20,201 nt of DNA from positions 1 through 20,201 of the IMG/VR virus record IMGVR_UViG_3300031957_002075. One strand, 5' to 3'. The notes below the pieces were generated by a model. The model was not told where the DNA came from and did not search any database. It saw only the letters and a list, made by a program, of their open reading frames with translations. Source of the DNA: a virus. Made by a program: the position numbers and the translations under genes. Shown piece after piece: positions 1 through 7,700 of the stretch (position 1 is its first letter; the number at the start of each line of letters is the position of its first letter).

Positions 1-368
1 AGATGATGAAAGTTGTGGATGAAACTACACTTAAATTGAAAGACGCGGAGAAGGCTATCGAAGAGAAACAAGCGGTGATTGAATCGGCGTATGCTGAGTC
101 CAAAAGACAGGCAGATTTGATGGAACGTAAGGAAAAGATGGCTGAGATGCTCAATCCGTTGGGCAAAGAAAAGAGTGAAGTTATGAGTCAACTGTTGGAA
201 TCAGTTCAAACAGCGAAACTTGAAGCATCATTCAACAAGTATCTACCACATGTGATGGCTGACAAAGCAGTTAAAGGAGCTACGAAAGTACTTTCTGAGA
301 GCGGCGGAGACAGAGCACCTAGGGAAGATGCTGACTTAACAAATATCCGTAAATTAGCGGGTATATAA
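1..368 (+). CDS. gp22: Prohead core scaffold protein gp22 (C-terminal part)
   Basis: Partial gene: the frame is open at the left edge and the start lies outside the window. The visible ~121 residues are highly charged and helical, with long Glu/Lys/Ala runs suggesting a coiled coil, and contain a block around 'LESVQTAKLEASFNKYLP' that I recognise from gp22 of marine T4-like phages. In T4, gp22 forms the inner scaffold of the prohead and is digested by the gp21 protease during maturation. The gene lies 26 bases upstream of the major capsid gene, the expected T4 order (21-22-23). An L-S-E triplet near the C-terminus fits the (Leu/Ile)-X-Glu cleavage rule of gp21. The family call rests on charge pattern, this block and position. 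Confidence 0.85.
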   Translation, partial: MMKVVDETTLKLKDAEKAIEEKQAVIESAYAESKRQADLMERKEKMAEMLNPLGKEKSEVMSQLLESVQTAKLEASFNKYLPHVMADKAVKGATKVLSESGGDRAPREDADLTNIRKLAGI

Positions 369-394
369 TTAACTAAACTAAAGGAAGATTACAA

Positions 395-1567
395 ATGTCA
401 GATATATTTGAATCAAAATGGGGCGAAACTAAACAGGCCCTTACAGAAGGTTTAGCAGGCAACAAGAAAAAGACTATGGATGTTATCTTAGAAAACACTA
501 AGAGATACCTTTCAGAGCAGTCTACAGCAGGTGCGACATCTGCCGGTAACGTTGCTACGTTAAACAGAGTTATCCTACCAGTAATCAGAAGGGTTATGCC
601 TACTGTTATTGCAAACGAAATCGTTGGTGTACAACCGATGACTGGTCCTGTAGGACAAATTCACACACTAAGAATAAGATATGCAGATACAGTTGCGTCA
701 AACACGACAGCAGGTGAAGAAGCACTATCTCCTTTCAAAATTGCGAAAGCATACTCTGGTAACCAGAACAACACAACTCCAAAAGCGGCTTCAACAGCTT
801 CTTTAGAGGGAACACCTGGTAAAAGATTATCAATCCAGATCTTGAAACAACCGGTTGAAGCGAAGTCTAGAAAATTATCAGCTAGATGGACGTTTGAAGC
901 GGCTCAAGATGCTCAAGCACAACAAGGTATCGATGTAGAAGCAGAAATCATGGCGGCATTAGCTCAAGAGATCACTGCAGAAATCGATCAAGAAGTAATT
1001 GGTTCATTAAGAACATTAGCTGGAACGGCTTCTGAGACTTTTGACCAATCTGCTGTATCTGGTACGGCTACTTTCGTTGGTGATGAACACGCGGCATTGG
1101 CTGTTCTTATCAACAGAGTTGCAAACCAAATCGCAACAAGAACAAGAAGAGGCGCTGGAAACTACGCAGTAGTATCTCCAACAGCTTTGACTGTTCTTCA
1201 ATCAGCAACTACTTCAGCGTTCGCAAGATCGACTGAGGGAACTTTTGAAGCGCCTACAAATACTAAATTTGTTGGAACTTTAAACGGTGCTATGAGAGTG
1301 TACGTTGACGCTTACGCGGCAGACGCCACTTCAGTACTTGTAGGTTACAAAGGAGCAAGTGAGGCAGACGCACCAGCGTTCTATTGTCCTTACATTCCTT
1401 TAATGTCTTCAGGTGTTGTGCTTGATCCATCTACTTTCGAACCAGTAGTAGGCTTCTTAACAAGATATGGCTATGTAGAGTTAACAAACACTGCATCATC
1501 TCTTGGTAACGCGGCTGACTACGTTGGATTAGTAGCTGTAACATCAGCGAACTTAAAATTCAAATAA
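395..1567 (+). CDS. gp23: Major capsid protein gp23
   Basis: 390 residues, shorter than T4 gp23 (521) as in many marine T4-likes. It forms the hexameric shell of the head. Recognisable blocks are the N-terminal 'RVILPVIRRVMPTVIANEIV' and 'VGVQPMTGPVGQIHTLRIRY' around residues 56-95, and the C-terminal 'PFYCPYIPL'-type segment (here 'PAFYCPYIPLMSSGVVLDP') followed by 'RYGYVELT'. The ATG at 395 has a good Shine-Dalgarno (AAGGAAG) about 9 bases upstream. The likely maturation cut is after Glu41 in Y-L-S-E, matching the (L/I)-X-E rule of the gp21 protease and leaving a propeptide of 41 residues. A strong terminator follows the stop codon. No gp24 vertex homologue follows. Confidence 0.97.
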   Translation: MSDIFESKWGETKQALTEGLAGNKKKTMDVILENTKRYLSEQSTAGATSAGNVATLNRVILPVIRRVMPTVIANEIVGVQPMTGPVGQIHTLRIRYADTVASNTTAGEEALSPFKIAKAYSGNQNNTTPKAASTASLEGTPGKRLSIQILKQPVEAKSRKLSARWTFEAAQDAQAQQGIDVEAEIMAALAQEITAEIDQEVIGSLRTLAGTASETFDQSAVSGTATFVGDEHAALAVLINRVANQIATRTRRGAGNYAVVSPTALTVLQSATTSAFARSTEGTFEAPTNTKFVGTLNGAMRVYVDAYAADATSVLVGYKGASEADAPAFYCPYIPLMSSGVVLDPSTFEPVVGFLTRYGYVELTNTASSLGNAADYVGLVAVTSANLKFK

Positions 1568-1592
1568 TCCTAGATTATTTTATTTTCAAGGA

Positions 1593-1618
1593 AAGGCGGC
1601 TTTATGTCGCCTTTTTTT
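1593..1618 (+). terminator. Rho-independent terminator after gp23
   Basis: Eight-pair stem AAGGCGGC / GTCGCCTT (one G-T pair) with a TTTAT loop, running into a T7 tract. It closes the head-gene transcript. The hairpin after gp19 has the same design, with a TTTATA loop. Confidence 0.9.
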
Positions 1619-1637
1619 GTGGCGGTACTATCTAACA

Positions 1638-1645
1638 TTTAAATA
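1638..1645 (+). promoter_or_regulatory. T4-like late promoter box (TTTAAATA) for the sulfotransferase
   Basis: TTTAAATA differs from the T4 late consensus TATAAATA at one position. Exactly five bases separate it from the GTG at 1651. By T4 geometry (box at -13 to -6) transcription would start on the G of GTG, giving a leaderless message. Confidence 0.7.
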
Positions 1646-1650
1646 GTCAC

Positions 1651-2364
1651 GTGCAATACTGTTTCCATCATATACCAAAGACGGCGGGCAGTAGTTTACA
1701 ACTGAGATTGTCACACAGAGAACATGTAGGACAGTTACCAAAAGGCTCTACCATGATTGTGTATCCGTTGTACGACGATATGAGATTCTATAGAGTGAGT
1801 CACGACCCGGAATTCGATGCCAGTAAGCCTATCAAAGAAGCGTTCTTACGCACATACAATAATCCTAAGTCCCTTGGCCATGCATCTATCGTGTGTGGAC
1901 ATTCCACTACCATGCACCAGGATGGCAAACACTACACATGGTTCAGACATCCTCTGAAGAGAGACATATCACATTTCAACTATGATTCTAAATTTAGCAA
2001 CGAGGAGTCGACAGACTTCGCCACACACCTGACACTGATGAACGGAAACTTTCTAGTACTATGGCTGTACAGCAAATATTGTTCTCTTTCGGCGACATCA
2101 GACATCAAAGAGAAATACGATGTTGTAAGAAAGACACTGAAAGAAAAATCTGTAAAAGTTTATGACTCTGATGATTTTGAAAACTCATGGACCGAGATAG
2201 CCGACGAGCTGAAAGTTGAAGTAGAACCGAGACTGAACTCCAATGAGGGCGGCAAGGCCTATGAGCAACTCATAAATTATTCCGACATGACAGATGAATT
2301 TAAAATCTGGCACAGGAGTTACAACCACTACGATTATCTCCTCTACGAAGAATTCTGTACGTAG
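1651..2364 (+). CDS. Sulfotransferase family protein (PAPS-dependent)
   Basis: 237 residues. The N-terminus carries the 5'-phosphosulfate-binding loop 'HHIPKTAGSSL' (residues 6-16), the hallmark of the Sulfotransfer_2/carbohydrate sulfotransferase group. The 3'-phosphate-binding motif is at residues 96-111, with Arg99 and Ser107 spaced eight apart as in PAPS enzymes ('FRHPLKRDISHFNY'). The enzyme should transfer sulfate from PAPS to a hydroxyl or amine; the acceptor is unknown. The GTG start places the PAPS loop right at the N-terminus, as usual, and fits the late promoter box five bases upstream. No Shine-Dalgarno is visible. It sits as a single-gene insert between the gp23 terminator and a hairpin at 2405, which suggests an acquired accessory gene. 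A role in modifying host or virion glycans is inference. Confidence 0.88.
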   Translation: MQYCFHHIPKTAGSSLQLRLSHREHVGQLPKGSTMIVYPLYDDMRFYRVSHDPEFDASKPIKEAFLRTYNNPKSLGHASIVCGHSTTMHQDGKHYTWFRHPLKRDISHFNYDSKFSNEESTDFATHLTLMNGNFLVLWLYSKYCSLSATSDIKEKYDVVRKTLKEKSVKVYDSDDFENSWTEIADELKVEVEPRLNSNEGGKAYEQLINYSDMTDEFKIWHRSYNHYDYLLYEEFCT

Positions 2365-2404
2365 ATAACATTTTTTTTCCATACTCGTACCATCCGCAGA
2401 CCAA

Positions 2405-2428
2405 ATAGTGTAAGATTACTTGCACTAT
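2405..2428 (+). other. Strong stem-loop after the sulfotransferase gene
   Basis: Ten-pair stem ATAGTGTAAG / CTTGCACTAT (one T-G pair) with an ATTA tetraloop. No T tract follows on the plus strand, so it is not a classical terminator. It may mark a 3' processing end or act as a weak terminator. It is followed immediately by the palindrome AGACGTCT (2429-2436) and the next late promoter box. Confidence 0.65.
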
Positions 2429-2433
2429 AGACG

Positions 2434-2441
2434 TCTAAATA
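2434..2441 (+). promoter_or_regulatory. T4-like late promoter box (TCTAAATA)
   Basis: TCTAAATA, one mismatch to TATAAATA. The predicted transcription start is about 2447, one base before a GCAA-capped hairpin, giving a leader of about 38 bases before the ATG at 2485. Confidence 0.65.
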
Positions 2442-2447
2442 AAATAC

Positions 2448-2461
2448 GATTCGCAAGAATC
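2448..2461 (+). promoter_or_regulatory. 5'-terminal GNRA hairpin of the leader RNA
   Basis: GATTC-GCAA-GAATC, a perfect five-pair stem closed by a GNRA tetraloop, starting at the predicted 5' end of the mRNA. It is followed by an unstructured CA-rich stretch and the strong Shine-Dalgarno GGGAGGT. This layout usually stabilises a message. Confidence 0.6.
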
Positions 2462-2484
2462 ACAACAACAAGGGAGGTCCAACT

Positions 2485-2718
2485 ATGGATATCATGAACC
2501 AAGTTAAAGGATGGGCGAAAGGATTAGCTGACGTGGGTGTTTCACTTATAGCGTTAGGAATCGTTTTGGAAATCCTTTTCAAGGGGCAAGGTATTCCGTT
2601 CTGGCCAAACATTTCTGTAATAGGAAATGTCCAGGGCGTACTGAAAGGCTTTTCTGATCAAGGTTTGATCGGATTGGTCGCGGTTTGGATTCTATATCAT
2701 ATCTACAGCAGAAAATAA
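2485..2718 (+). CDS. Small two-helix membrane protein
   Basis: 77 residues. Two hydrophobic segments are visible: about residues 17-35 ('VGVSLIALGIVLEILF') and 58-74 ('GLIGLVAVWILYHIY'), separated by a short loop with 'FWPNISVIGNVQG' and ending in a basic tail (SRK). The ATG follows a strong Shine-Dalgarno (GGGAGGT, about 7 bases upstream) and a structured 5' leader with its own late promoter, so high late expression is likely. I know similar short proteins in marine T4-like genomes but no firm function. A holin-like, envelope or minor virion role is possible and unproven. Confidence 0.8.
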   Translation: MDIMNQVKGWAKGLADVGVSLIALGIVLEILFKGQGIPFWPNISVIGNVQGVLKGFSDQGLIGLVAVWILYHIYSRK

Positions 2719-2744
2719 TATAGATCTAGAAATACGTTAAGCTC

Positions 2745-2787
2745 AGGGAGTGGTGTGAATTATTCGGATTGGCGCCACTCCTTTTAT
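2745..2787 (+). terminator. Terminator after the small membrane protein
   Basis: Stem of about 11 pairs (2745-2755 with 2773-2783, two G-T pairs) built around GGAGTGG / CCACTCC, with a 17-base loop and followed by TTTTAT. Confidence 0.75.
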
Positions 2788-2814
2788 ACTCCTAGTTTAA
2801 TCAAAATTACCACT

Positions 2815-2822
2815 AATAAATA
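2815..2822 (+). promoter_or_regulatory. Late-promoter-like box (AATAAATA) without an adjacent gene
   Basis: AATAAATA, one mismatch to the T4 late consensus, in the 216-base non-coding stretch 2719-2934. Its predicted start is about 2828. No convincing gene begins nearby; the next gene has its own box at 2920. Confidence 0.4.
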
Positions 2823-2827
2823 TTTGC

Positions 2828-2911
2828 AAGTCAATGTGCATTCGCACAGTACAGAGAACACGTACTTTACACGACACACTTATAAGAGAAGGGGGAGTTA
2901 CACGCTCCCCC
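2828..2911 (+). ncRNA. Candidate small structured RNA
   Basis: From the predicted start of the 2815 box the sequence holds a hairpin TGTGC-ATTC-GCACA (2835-2848). It ends in a seven-pair GC-rich hairpin GGGGGAG / CTCCCCC (2891-2911), giving about 84 bases with a stem at each end. No U tract follows the second stem. Purely structural inference; it could equally be an insulator upstream of the next promoter. Confidence 0.3.
2891..2911 (+). other. GC-rich hairpin upstream of the fibre operon promoter
   Basis: Perfect seven-pair stem GGGGGAG / CTCCCCC with loop TTACACG, nine bases before the late promoter box at 2920. With no T tract it is not a standard terminator. Confidence 0.65.
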
Positions 2912-2919
2912 AATCTAGA

Positions 2920-2927
2920 CATAAATA
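2920..2927 (+). promoter_or_regulatory. T4-like late promoter box (CATAAATA) for the small-protein/fibre operon
   Basis: CATAAATA, one mismatch to consensus. The predicted start is about 2933, two bases before the ATG at 2935, so the message is effectively leaderless. No Shine-Dalgarno is seen. The genes at 3192 and 3642 have no box of their own and probably share this promoter. Confidence 0.65.
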
Positions 2928-2934
2928 GTTGCAA

Positions 2935-3183
2935 ATGGCAAAAACAGTTAGAACATCAGGGGCATACACGCTAGAACCAGGAGCTGAGGTAGTAACGCTA
3001 AAGAACGGTCTAGCATTCACACCAGTAGCATTCGCAAATCTACCATCAAGTCCAGCAAACGGAATGGTGGCATTCTTGACCACAGACGGTGCCGGATCCA
3101 CAAAAAACAAACTTTGTTATTACGAAACAGCCAACAACAGATGGAACTATGTGGTTGACGATAGTGCTGTTGCAACATCATAG
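2935..3183 (+). CDS. Small protein with a G-x-x-W/Y 'label' module seen in the tail proteins
   Basis: 82 residues, function not recognised. I chose the ATG at 2935 because it lies two bases after the predicted transcription start; an in-frame TTG at 2929 would add two residues but lies upstream of that start. The C-terminal half reads 'LPSSPANGMVAFLTTDG...KLCYYETANNRWNYV'. This follows the pattern P-x-x-G-(V/L)-x-(hydrophobic)-...-(L/I)-x-x-Y-x-x-x-x-x-x-W-x-(hydrophobic) that recurs in gp14, gp15 and gp18 of this window. It is probably a small virion or decoration protein. It heads the operon leading into the fibre gene at 3642. Confidence 0.75.
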   Translation: MAKTVRTSGAYTLEPGAEVVTLKNGLAFTPVAFANLPSSPANGMVAFLTTDGAGSTKNKLCYYETANNRWNYVVDDSAVATS

Positions 3184-3191
3184 GATACAGG

Positions 3192-3629
3192 ATGAGATTC
3201 AAAGAGATAGATATCAATATAAAAGCACTGCCAGATGATGGAGACGAAGAATTGCTGAAGCAGTTGTTTGGCGCCAAGGGTGTTACAGTTTCGGACTCAG
3301 ATGATGAACCAAAAGCTGGCAACCCAGAAAATCCGGGAAAGGTGGCTTCAGATGATCCAACCACTGTGGCATCGGTATATCCACTACAACAAGAATTAGA
3401 ATTAAAGAAACAAGAAGCAGGTAAAGATCTAGCACAGTTCGATAACATCACACAAGATGCTGACGAGACTGCACCAGACCAAGAAGTAAGACAAGACGAA
3501 CCTCTAGTTGCACAACCAGAAGTAACCGGTGGTGAGAACCCAGGCGTGCCTGCCGAGATGAAGAAGAAACAACCCAACAACGAAAACACAGAACTATCAC
3601 TACTGAAGAAACTATCTGGCGTGATATAA
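3192..3629 (+). CDS. Acidic hypothetical protein
   Basis: 145 residues, not recognised. It starts 'MRFKEIDINIKALPDD', a type of opening common in marine T4-like phage proteins, then becomes a low-complexity Asp/Glu/Pro/Gln-rich, probably disordered region, and ends in a short Lys/Leu-rich helix ('LSLLKKLSGVI'). It begins eight bases after the previous stop and 'AGGATACAGG' upstream can serve as ribosome-binding site. It ends 12 bases before the next gene, so it is the middle of a three-gene operon. A long open frame on the opposite strand here looks like a coding shadow. Confidence 0.7.
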   Translation: MRFKEIDINIKALPDDGDEELLKQLFGAKGVTVSDSDDEPKAGNPENPGKVASDDPTTVASVYPLQQELELKKQEAGKDLAQFDNITQDADETAPDQEVRQDEPLVAQPEVTGGENPGVPAEMKKKQPNNENTELSLLKKLSGVI

Positions 3630-3641
3630 GGAGCGTAGGTC

Positions 3642-4631
3642 ATGGCATTCAGAAAACTAGTAGGTTCCTACAAGGACTACAACCTAGCAACACACATCAT
3701 AGAAGACGGATATCTAGCAGTAGACGTAGACACAGGAACTCTTAGACTAGGGGACGGTGTAACAGCAGGTGGTATCACAGTTGGTGGTGGTGGTAGTCTA
3801 GGTGATCTCTCCGGTATAGGATCAACACTGACTGCGCCGACTAACGCAGACATGACATTGCAGACATCCGGCACAGGGATTGTGTTGATCAATGACACCT
3901 TCAAAATAGGTTCCGGTGTAAGTGTAACAACAATACTAGATGAGGACACCTTATCTTCAAATTCAGCAACGGCCTTGGTAACACAGCAATCAATAAAGGC
4001 ATATGTTGACACAGAGATAGCGAACGTGGCCATAGGTGACCTTTCATTCGTGGGATCCACAATTGCCGCACCCAGCAATGCTGATTTAACTTTGACATCC
4101 AGCAACGGAAATGTTGTCATAGAAGGTATCAGGGTAGCAGGGACCACACTGTCAACAGAAGATTCAAGTCCGGGTATAGAAATAGCAGGTAATCTTATTC
4201 CCAGTCAGAATGGAGTCTTCCAACTGGGTAGTGCAACAAGAAGATGGCAGACCGTGTATGTTGCGGCAGAGACAATCGACCTAGGTGGCGCGACCATAAA
4301 ATCAGATGGTTCAGGGGCGTTGACCATCGCGGCCACTGGTGCCACACTTCCCACGGGAAGCAAAGTGGGAACCAATGGTATATCACTGACTGGTTCCACG
4401 GCTGGCACAACTGCAAGACCAGTACAAACTGTGGGATTATTCCTAAATGATGGTAGTACATCACTGTCTGACGCACAACTGCTGGCAACAACAGCCGCTT
4501 TGACATTGGAATTCAATGCCACTGTCGAGGACGTGCCTGTGTACACAGATGCAGGACAGACCTTCATACTAGCGAATGGTACGGCATTAGAGGCATCGGG
4601 AGCCTCTGGTATCACACTATTCCAGTTCTAG
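3642..4631 (+). CDS. Fibre-type virion protein with Mtd-like N-terminus
   Basis: 329 residues. The N-terminus (about residues 15-50) has 'LAVDVDTGTLRLGDGVTAGG', the pattern of the major-tropism-determinant-type N-terminal domain found in phage fibre and baseplate-attached proteins, followed by a glycine run. Residues about 60-126 have 'GSTLTAPTNADMTL' and 'TTILDEDTLSS...QQSIKAYVD', modules repeated in the next gene. Around residue 190, 'QLGSATRRWQTVYVAAETI' is a motif frequent in marine myovirus fibre proteins. Shine-Dalgarno AAGGAG lies 11 bases before the ATG. Probably part of the adhesion apparatus; I cannot say whether distal or proximal. Confidence 0.8.
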   Translation: MAFRKLVGSYKDYNLATHIIEDGYLAVDVDTGTLRLGDGVTAGGITVGGGGSLGDLSGIGSTLTAPTNADMTLQTSGTGIVLINDTFKIGSGVSVTTILDEDTLSSNSATALVTQQSIKAYVDTEIANVAIGDLSFVGSTIAAPSNADLTLTSSNGNVVIEGIRVAGTTLSTEDSSPGIEIAGNLIPSQNGVFQLGSATRRWQTVYVAAETIDLGGATIKSDGSGALTIAATGATLPTGSKVGTNGISLTGSTAGTTARPVQTVGLFLNDGSTSLSDAQLLATTAALTLEFNATVEDVPVYTDAGQTFILANGTALEASGASGITLFQF

Positions 4632-4632
4632 C

Positions 4633-4640
4633 AATAAATA
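4633..4640 (+). promoter_or_regulatory. T4-like late promoter box (AATAAATA) for the 1108-residue fibre gene
   Basis: AATAAATA starting just after the previous stop codon; predicted start about 4646, giving a leader of about 59 bases that contains a tiny open frame (4658-4684). Confidence 0.6.
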
Positions 4641-4657
4641 CCTACAATACAAAGGAA

Positions 4658-4684
4658 ATGAATGCATTCCGTGAGTTCAAGTAG
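4658..4684 (+). other. Possible leader peptide frame MNAFREFK
   Basis: An eight-codon frame (ATG to TAG) with a good Shine-Dalgarno AAAGGA immediately upstream, in the leader of the large fibre gene, whose own ATG at 4705 has only a distant purine run (AGGCGGAG). M-N-x-F-R/K-E-F is a typical N-terminus of marine T4-like phage proteins, so it may be a gene remnant or a re-initiation device. Confidence 0.3.
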
Positions 4685-4704
4685 GCGGAGCACAGAATTG
4701 AGTT

Positions 4705-7700
4705 ATGGCTGATAAAACACCGGTACGAGTAGTCTTTAATGCTTCGAACGTTGCCACTGGAATGGCGGAATTCCAATCAGGCGAAACTGTACCCGTAGCA
4801 AATGGCGGAACGGGTCTAGCATCAATTGGGTCAGCAGGACAAGTTCTCAGAACCAACGCGGCAGGAAATGCCTTAGAGTTCGCAACACTGGAAGATCTTG
4901 CAGACATTATATCAGTTGGGTCAACATTGACAGCACCGTCAAACGCTGATTTCAACATAACCACGGCCGGCACTGGAAACATAGTGCTAAATGATTTAAG
5001 CATCAGCGATAACACTCTTTCAACCAACAGATCCAACGACGATCTACACATCAACGCCAGTGGTACAGGAACCGTAGTCCTTGAAAATCTTAAAATAGGT
5101 TCAAGTGGATCCACCGTAACAACGATTTTAGATGAGGACAACATGTCCTCTGATAGTGCAACATCACTAGCCACACAACAATCTATCAAGGCCTATGTTG
5201 ACAGCGAGGTATCAGCAGTAAGCACCACATCAATATCAACAGGTGACAGCAATGTAACAGTTGTTGACTCAGGCACAGGAAATGTTACCATCGAAGTTGA
5301 CGGCACTGACAGGCTTACAACAGTGGCGGCCACTACAACAACTGCCACAGGACACAGTCTCGTAATAGGTGCAGGCAGTAACAGTGCCGGTGGACAAATA
5401 AAATTCTTAGAAGGCACAGACAATGGAACCAACGGTGTTACGCTACTAGGACCGGCCAGCACTGCTGACGTAACAGTCACACTACCAGCGGCCACTGACA
5501 CACTGGTAGGTAAAGCAACCACTGACACATTCACAAACAAAACCATAGATGCCAATGGCACAGGAAACAGTATTACAAATTTAGAAGTGGCAGACCTTGC
5601 TTCTGGTGTCTTAGACACAGACCTATCAAGTGTTTCAGCATCAGACAACACCCTTGCATCTGCCAAAGCAATTAAAACATATGTGGATGCACAGGTAACA
5701 GCATCTGACTTAGACTTTGCTACAGACGATTCAACAGCATTGAGCATAGACCTCGATAGTGAAAGTTTACAAGTTTCGGGTGGAGCAAACATTTCAACAA
5801 GTGGTTCTGCCAACACGATCACAATAGCATTAGATACCAGCCTATCAGGCCTGTCATCTGTTACATCAACAGCATTAGTTACAAACAATATTTCATCTTC
5901 GGATTCAACAGCAGTAAGAATCGACGATGCACTAAACGTTGACGGTGCATTAGACGTTGGTGCAGGGTTCACTATAAGCAATACCACATCAATCACTTCT
6001 ATACTCGATGAAGATGCCATGGGTTCAGACAGTGCCACTGCGTTAGCAACACAACAGTCAATCAAAGCATACGTTGACACACAAGATGCCAACATAGCAT
6101 CTGACACTTTAACATTTACAAACAAAACATTCGACGTAGAAGGAACAGGAAACAGCATTTCAAACATCGACGTGGCGGATCTTAAATCAGGTGTCCTAGA
6201 CACAGATATTTCAAGCGTGGCTGGCACAGACACAACACTTGCTTCTGCAAAAGCAATCAAGACTTATGCAGACACCAAAGCAGTGCTTTCTGGGTCAACC
6301 AACAATCAAATCACAACAGTGACCGGTGCACACGCTATACAGGGCGAATCGAACCTCACGTTCGATGGTTCAACACTGGCAGTTACAGGTGCTGTGACAG
6401 TGTCAGGCGATCTAGCCGTTGATACAAATACTTTATTTGTAGATGTGAGCACGAACAGAGTTGGTGTTGGATCAACAACATTATCTCAGCCATTTACAAT
6501 ACACAATACCTCTTCAGCACAAATTCATTTAAGGACGGCAAATCCTGCAATTAGATTTTCAAGTGACGAAGCCGGTGGTAGTGATTCAACTAGAGCATTT
6601 ATAGGTTTGGCCACTAATAGTAATGCATTTATAAATGGAACAGCCGCTGGTGATCTTGCAGTTAGGAGTGCAACAGATGGAAAAATTCTTTTAGGTCATT
6701 CCGGTGGAGAATATGCTAGACTAACCACTAGTGGTGCAACATTCACTGCCGGTGTGACTGCCACTGGTGTCACAATTTCTGGTGCTTCGATACTTGACGG
6801 TGTAACAATAACAGACAATACTATTTCAACAAATGCCTCGAATGCACCTTTAGAGATAATTGCTAATGGCACAGGCCCGGTGGTAATAACTTCAGGTGGT
6901 GTTGCGTTTACCTTGCCAACGTCAGATGGTTCGGCGGGACAGGCACTGATTACAGACGGTTCGGGTACTTTAAGTTTTGACACAGTAACAACAACAGCAT
7001 CAGATGACTCAAGGGCTGTCATCAAAAACAACAAGAAAGTGAACACCTCGGCAAAGACTGTGGACTACTTCCAAGAAACTGGATTCGACATGGCATGGTA
7101 CTTCATGGCACTGAACGATCTCACAAACGACCACACAAGTGGATCAGTATTCACGGTTTGCCACAACAATAGTAATGCTTTCGTCGGCAGTCCAAGGGGA
7201 GGTTCTTCTGGCACTGGAAACCTTTTGCCTACCACAACGGCGGACATGGCGGCGGATCAGGTCAGGGTTAAAATAACAGGACCTAGTGCAGATGGCAAAG
7301 TCAGTTTCTACAAGATTCCAATCTCGACAGCAAACACTGCCGATGCCACATCAGGTGTCACTGTAACAACATCAAACACGGATGTAGATTCTGCCTCAGA
7401 AAGCATAGACACATTCGCCCACGCTTCATTCAGGGCCGCGAAGTACACCATACTGATCGATGACGACGCCAAGACCGAGACGGGTGTGACAGAAGCACTT
7501 GTGGTGCATGACGGGACCAACGCTTTCGTGTCACAGTTCGGCACAGTCAACACCGGCAACAATGACATGATCACGCTGTCAGCGGCCATAAGCGGATCCA
7601 ATGTTGTGTTAAGTGCGGCAGGACTGACACCAAACCTAAAATTGAAAACACACAAAATTCTACTATCAGATTCAATGACAGCCGTATCAAATGCCAACCA

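Noticed and set aside
364-369. TATAAT-like sequence just after gp22
   Set aside because: No acceptable -35 element was seen, and it does not fit the TATAAATA late box; gp23 probably relies on read-through from upstream.
2834-2974. A plus-strand frame of about 46 codons starting ATG TGC ATT in the non-coding stretch
   Set aside because: No ribosome site, runs through two hairpins and into the next gene in another frame; a chance opening is more likely.
3017-3643. A 208-codon minus-strand open frame opposite the acidic protein
   Set aside because: Ser/Cys/Phe-rich shadow; the plus-strand frame has a ribosome site, tight operon spacing and a phage-like N-terminus.
5193-6260. A 355-codon minus-strand open frame under the large fibre gene
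   Set aside because: Same explanation: low-complexity Ser/Val/Ala protein with no start signals opposite a well-supported fibre gene.
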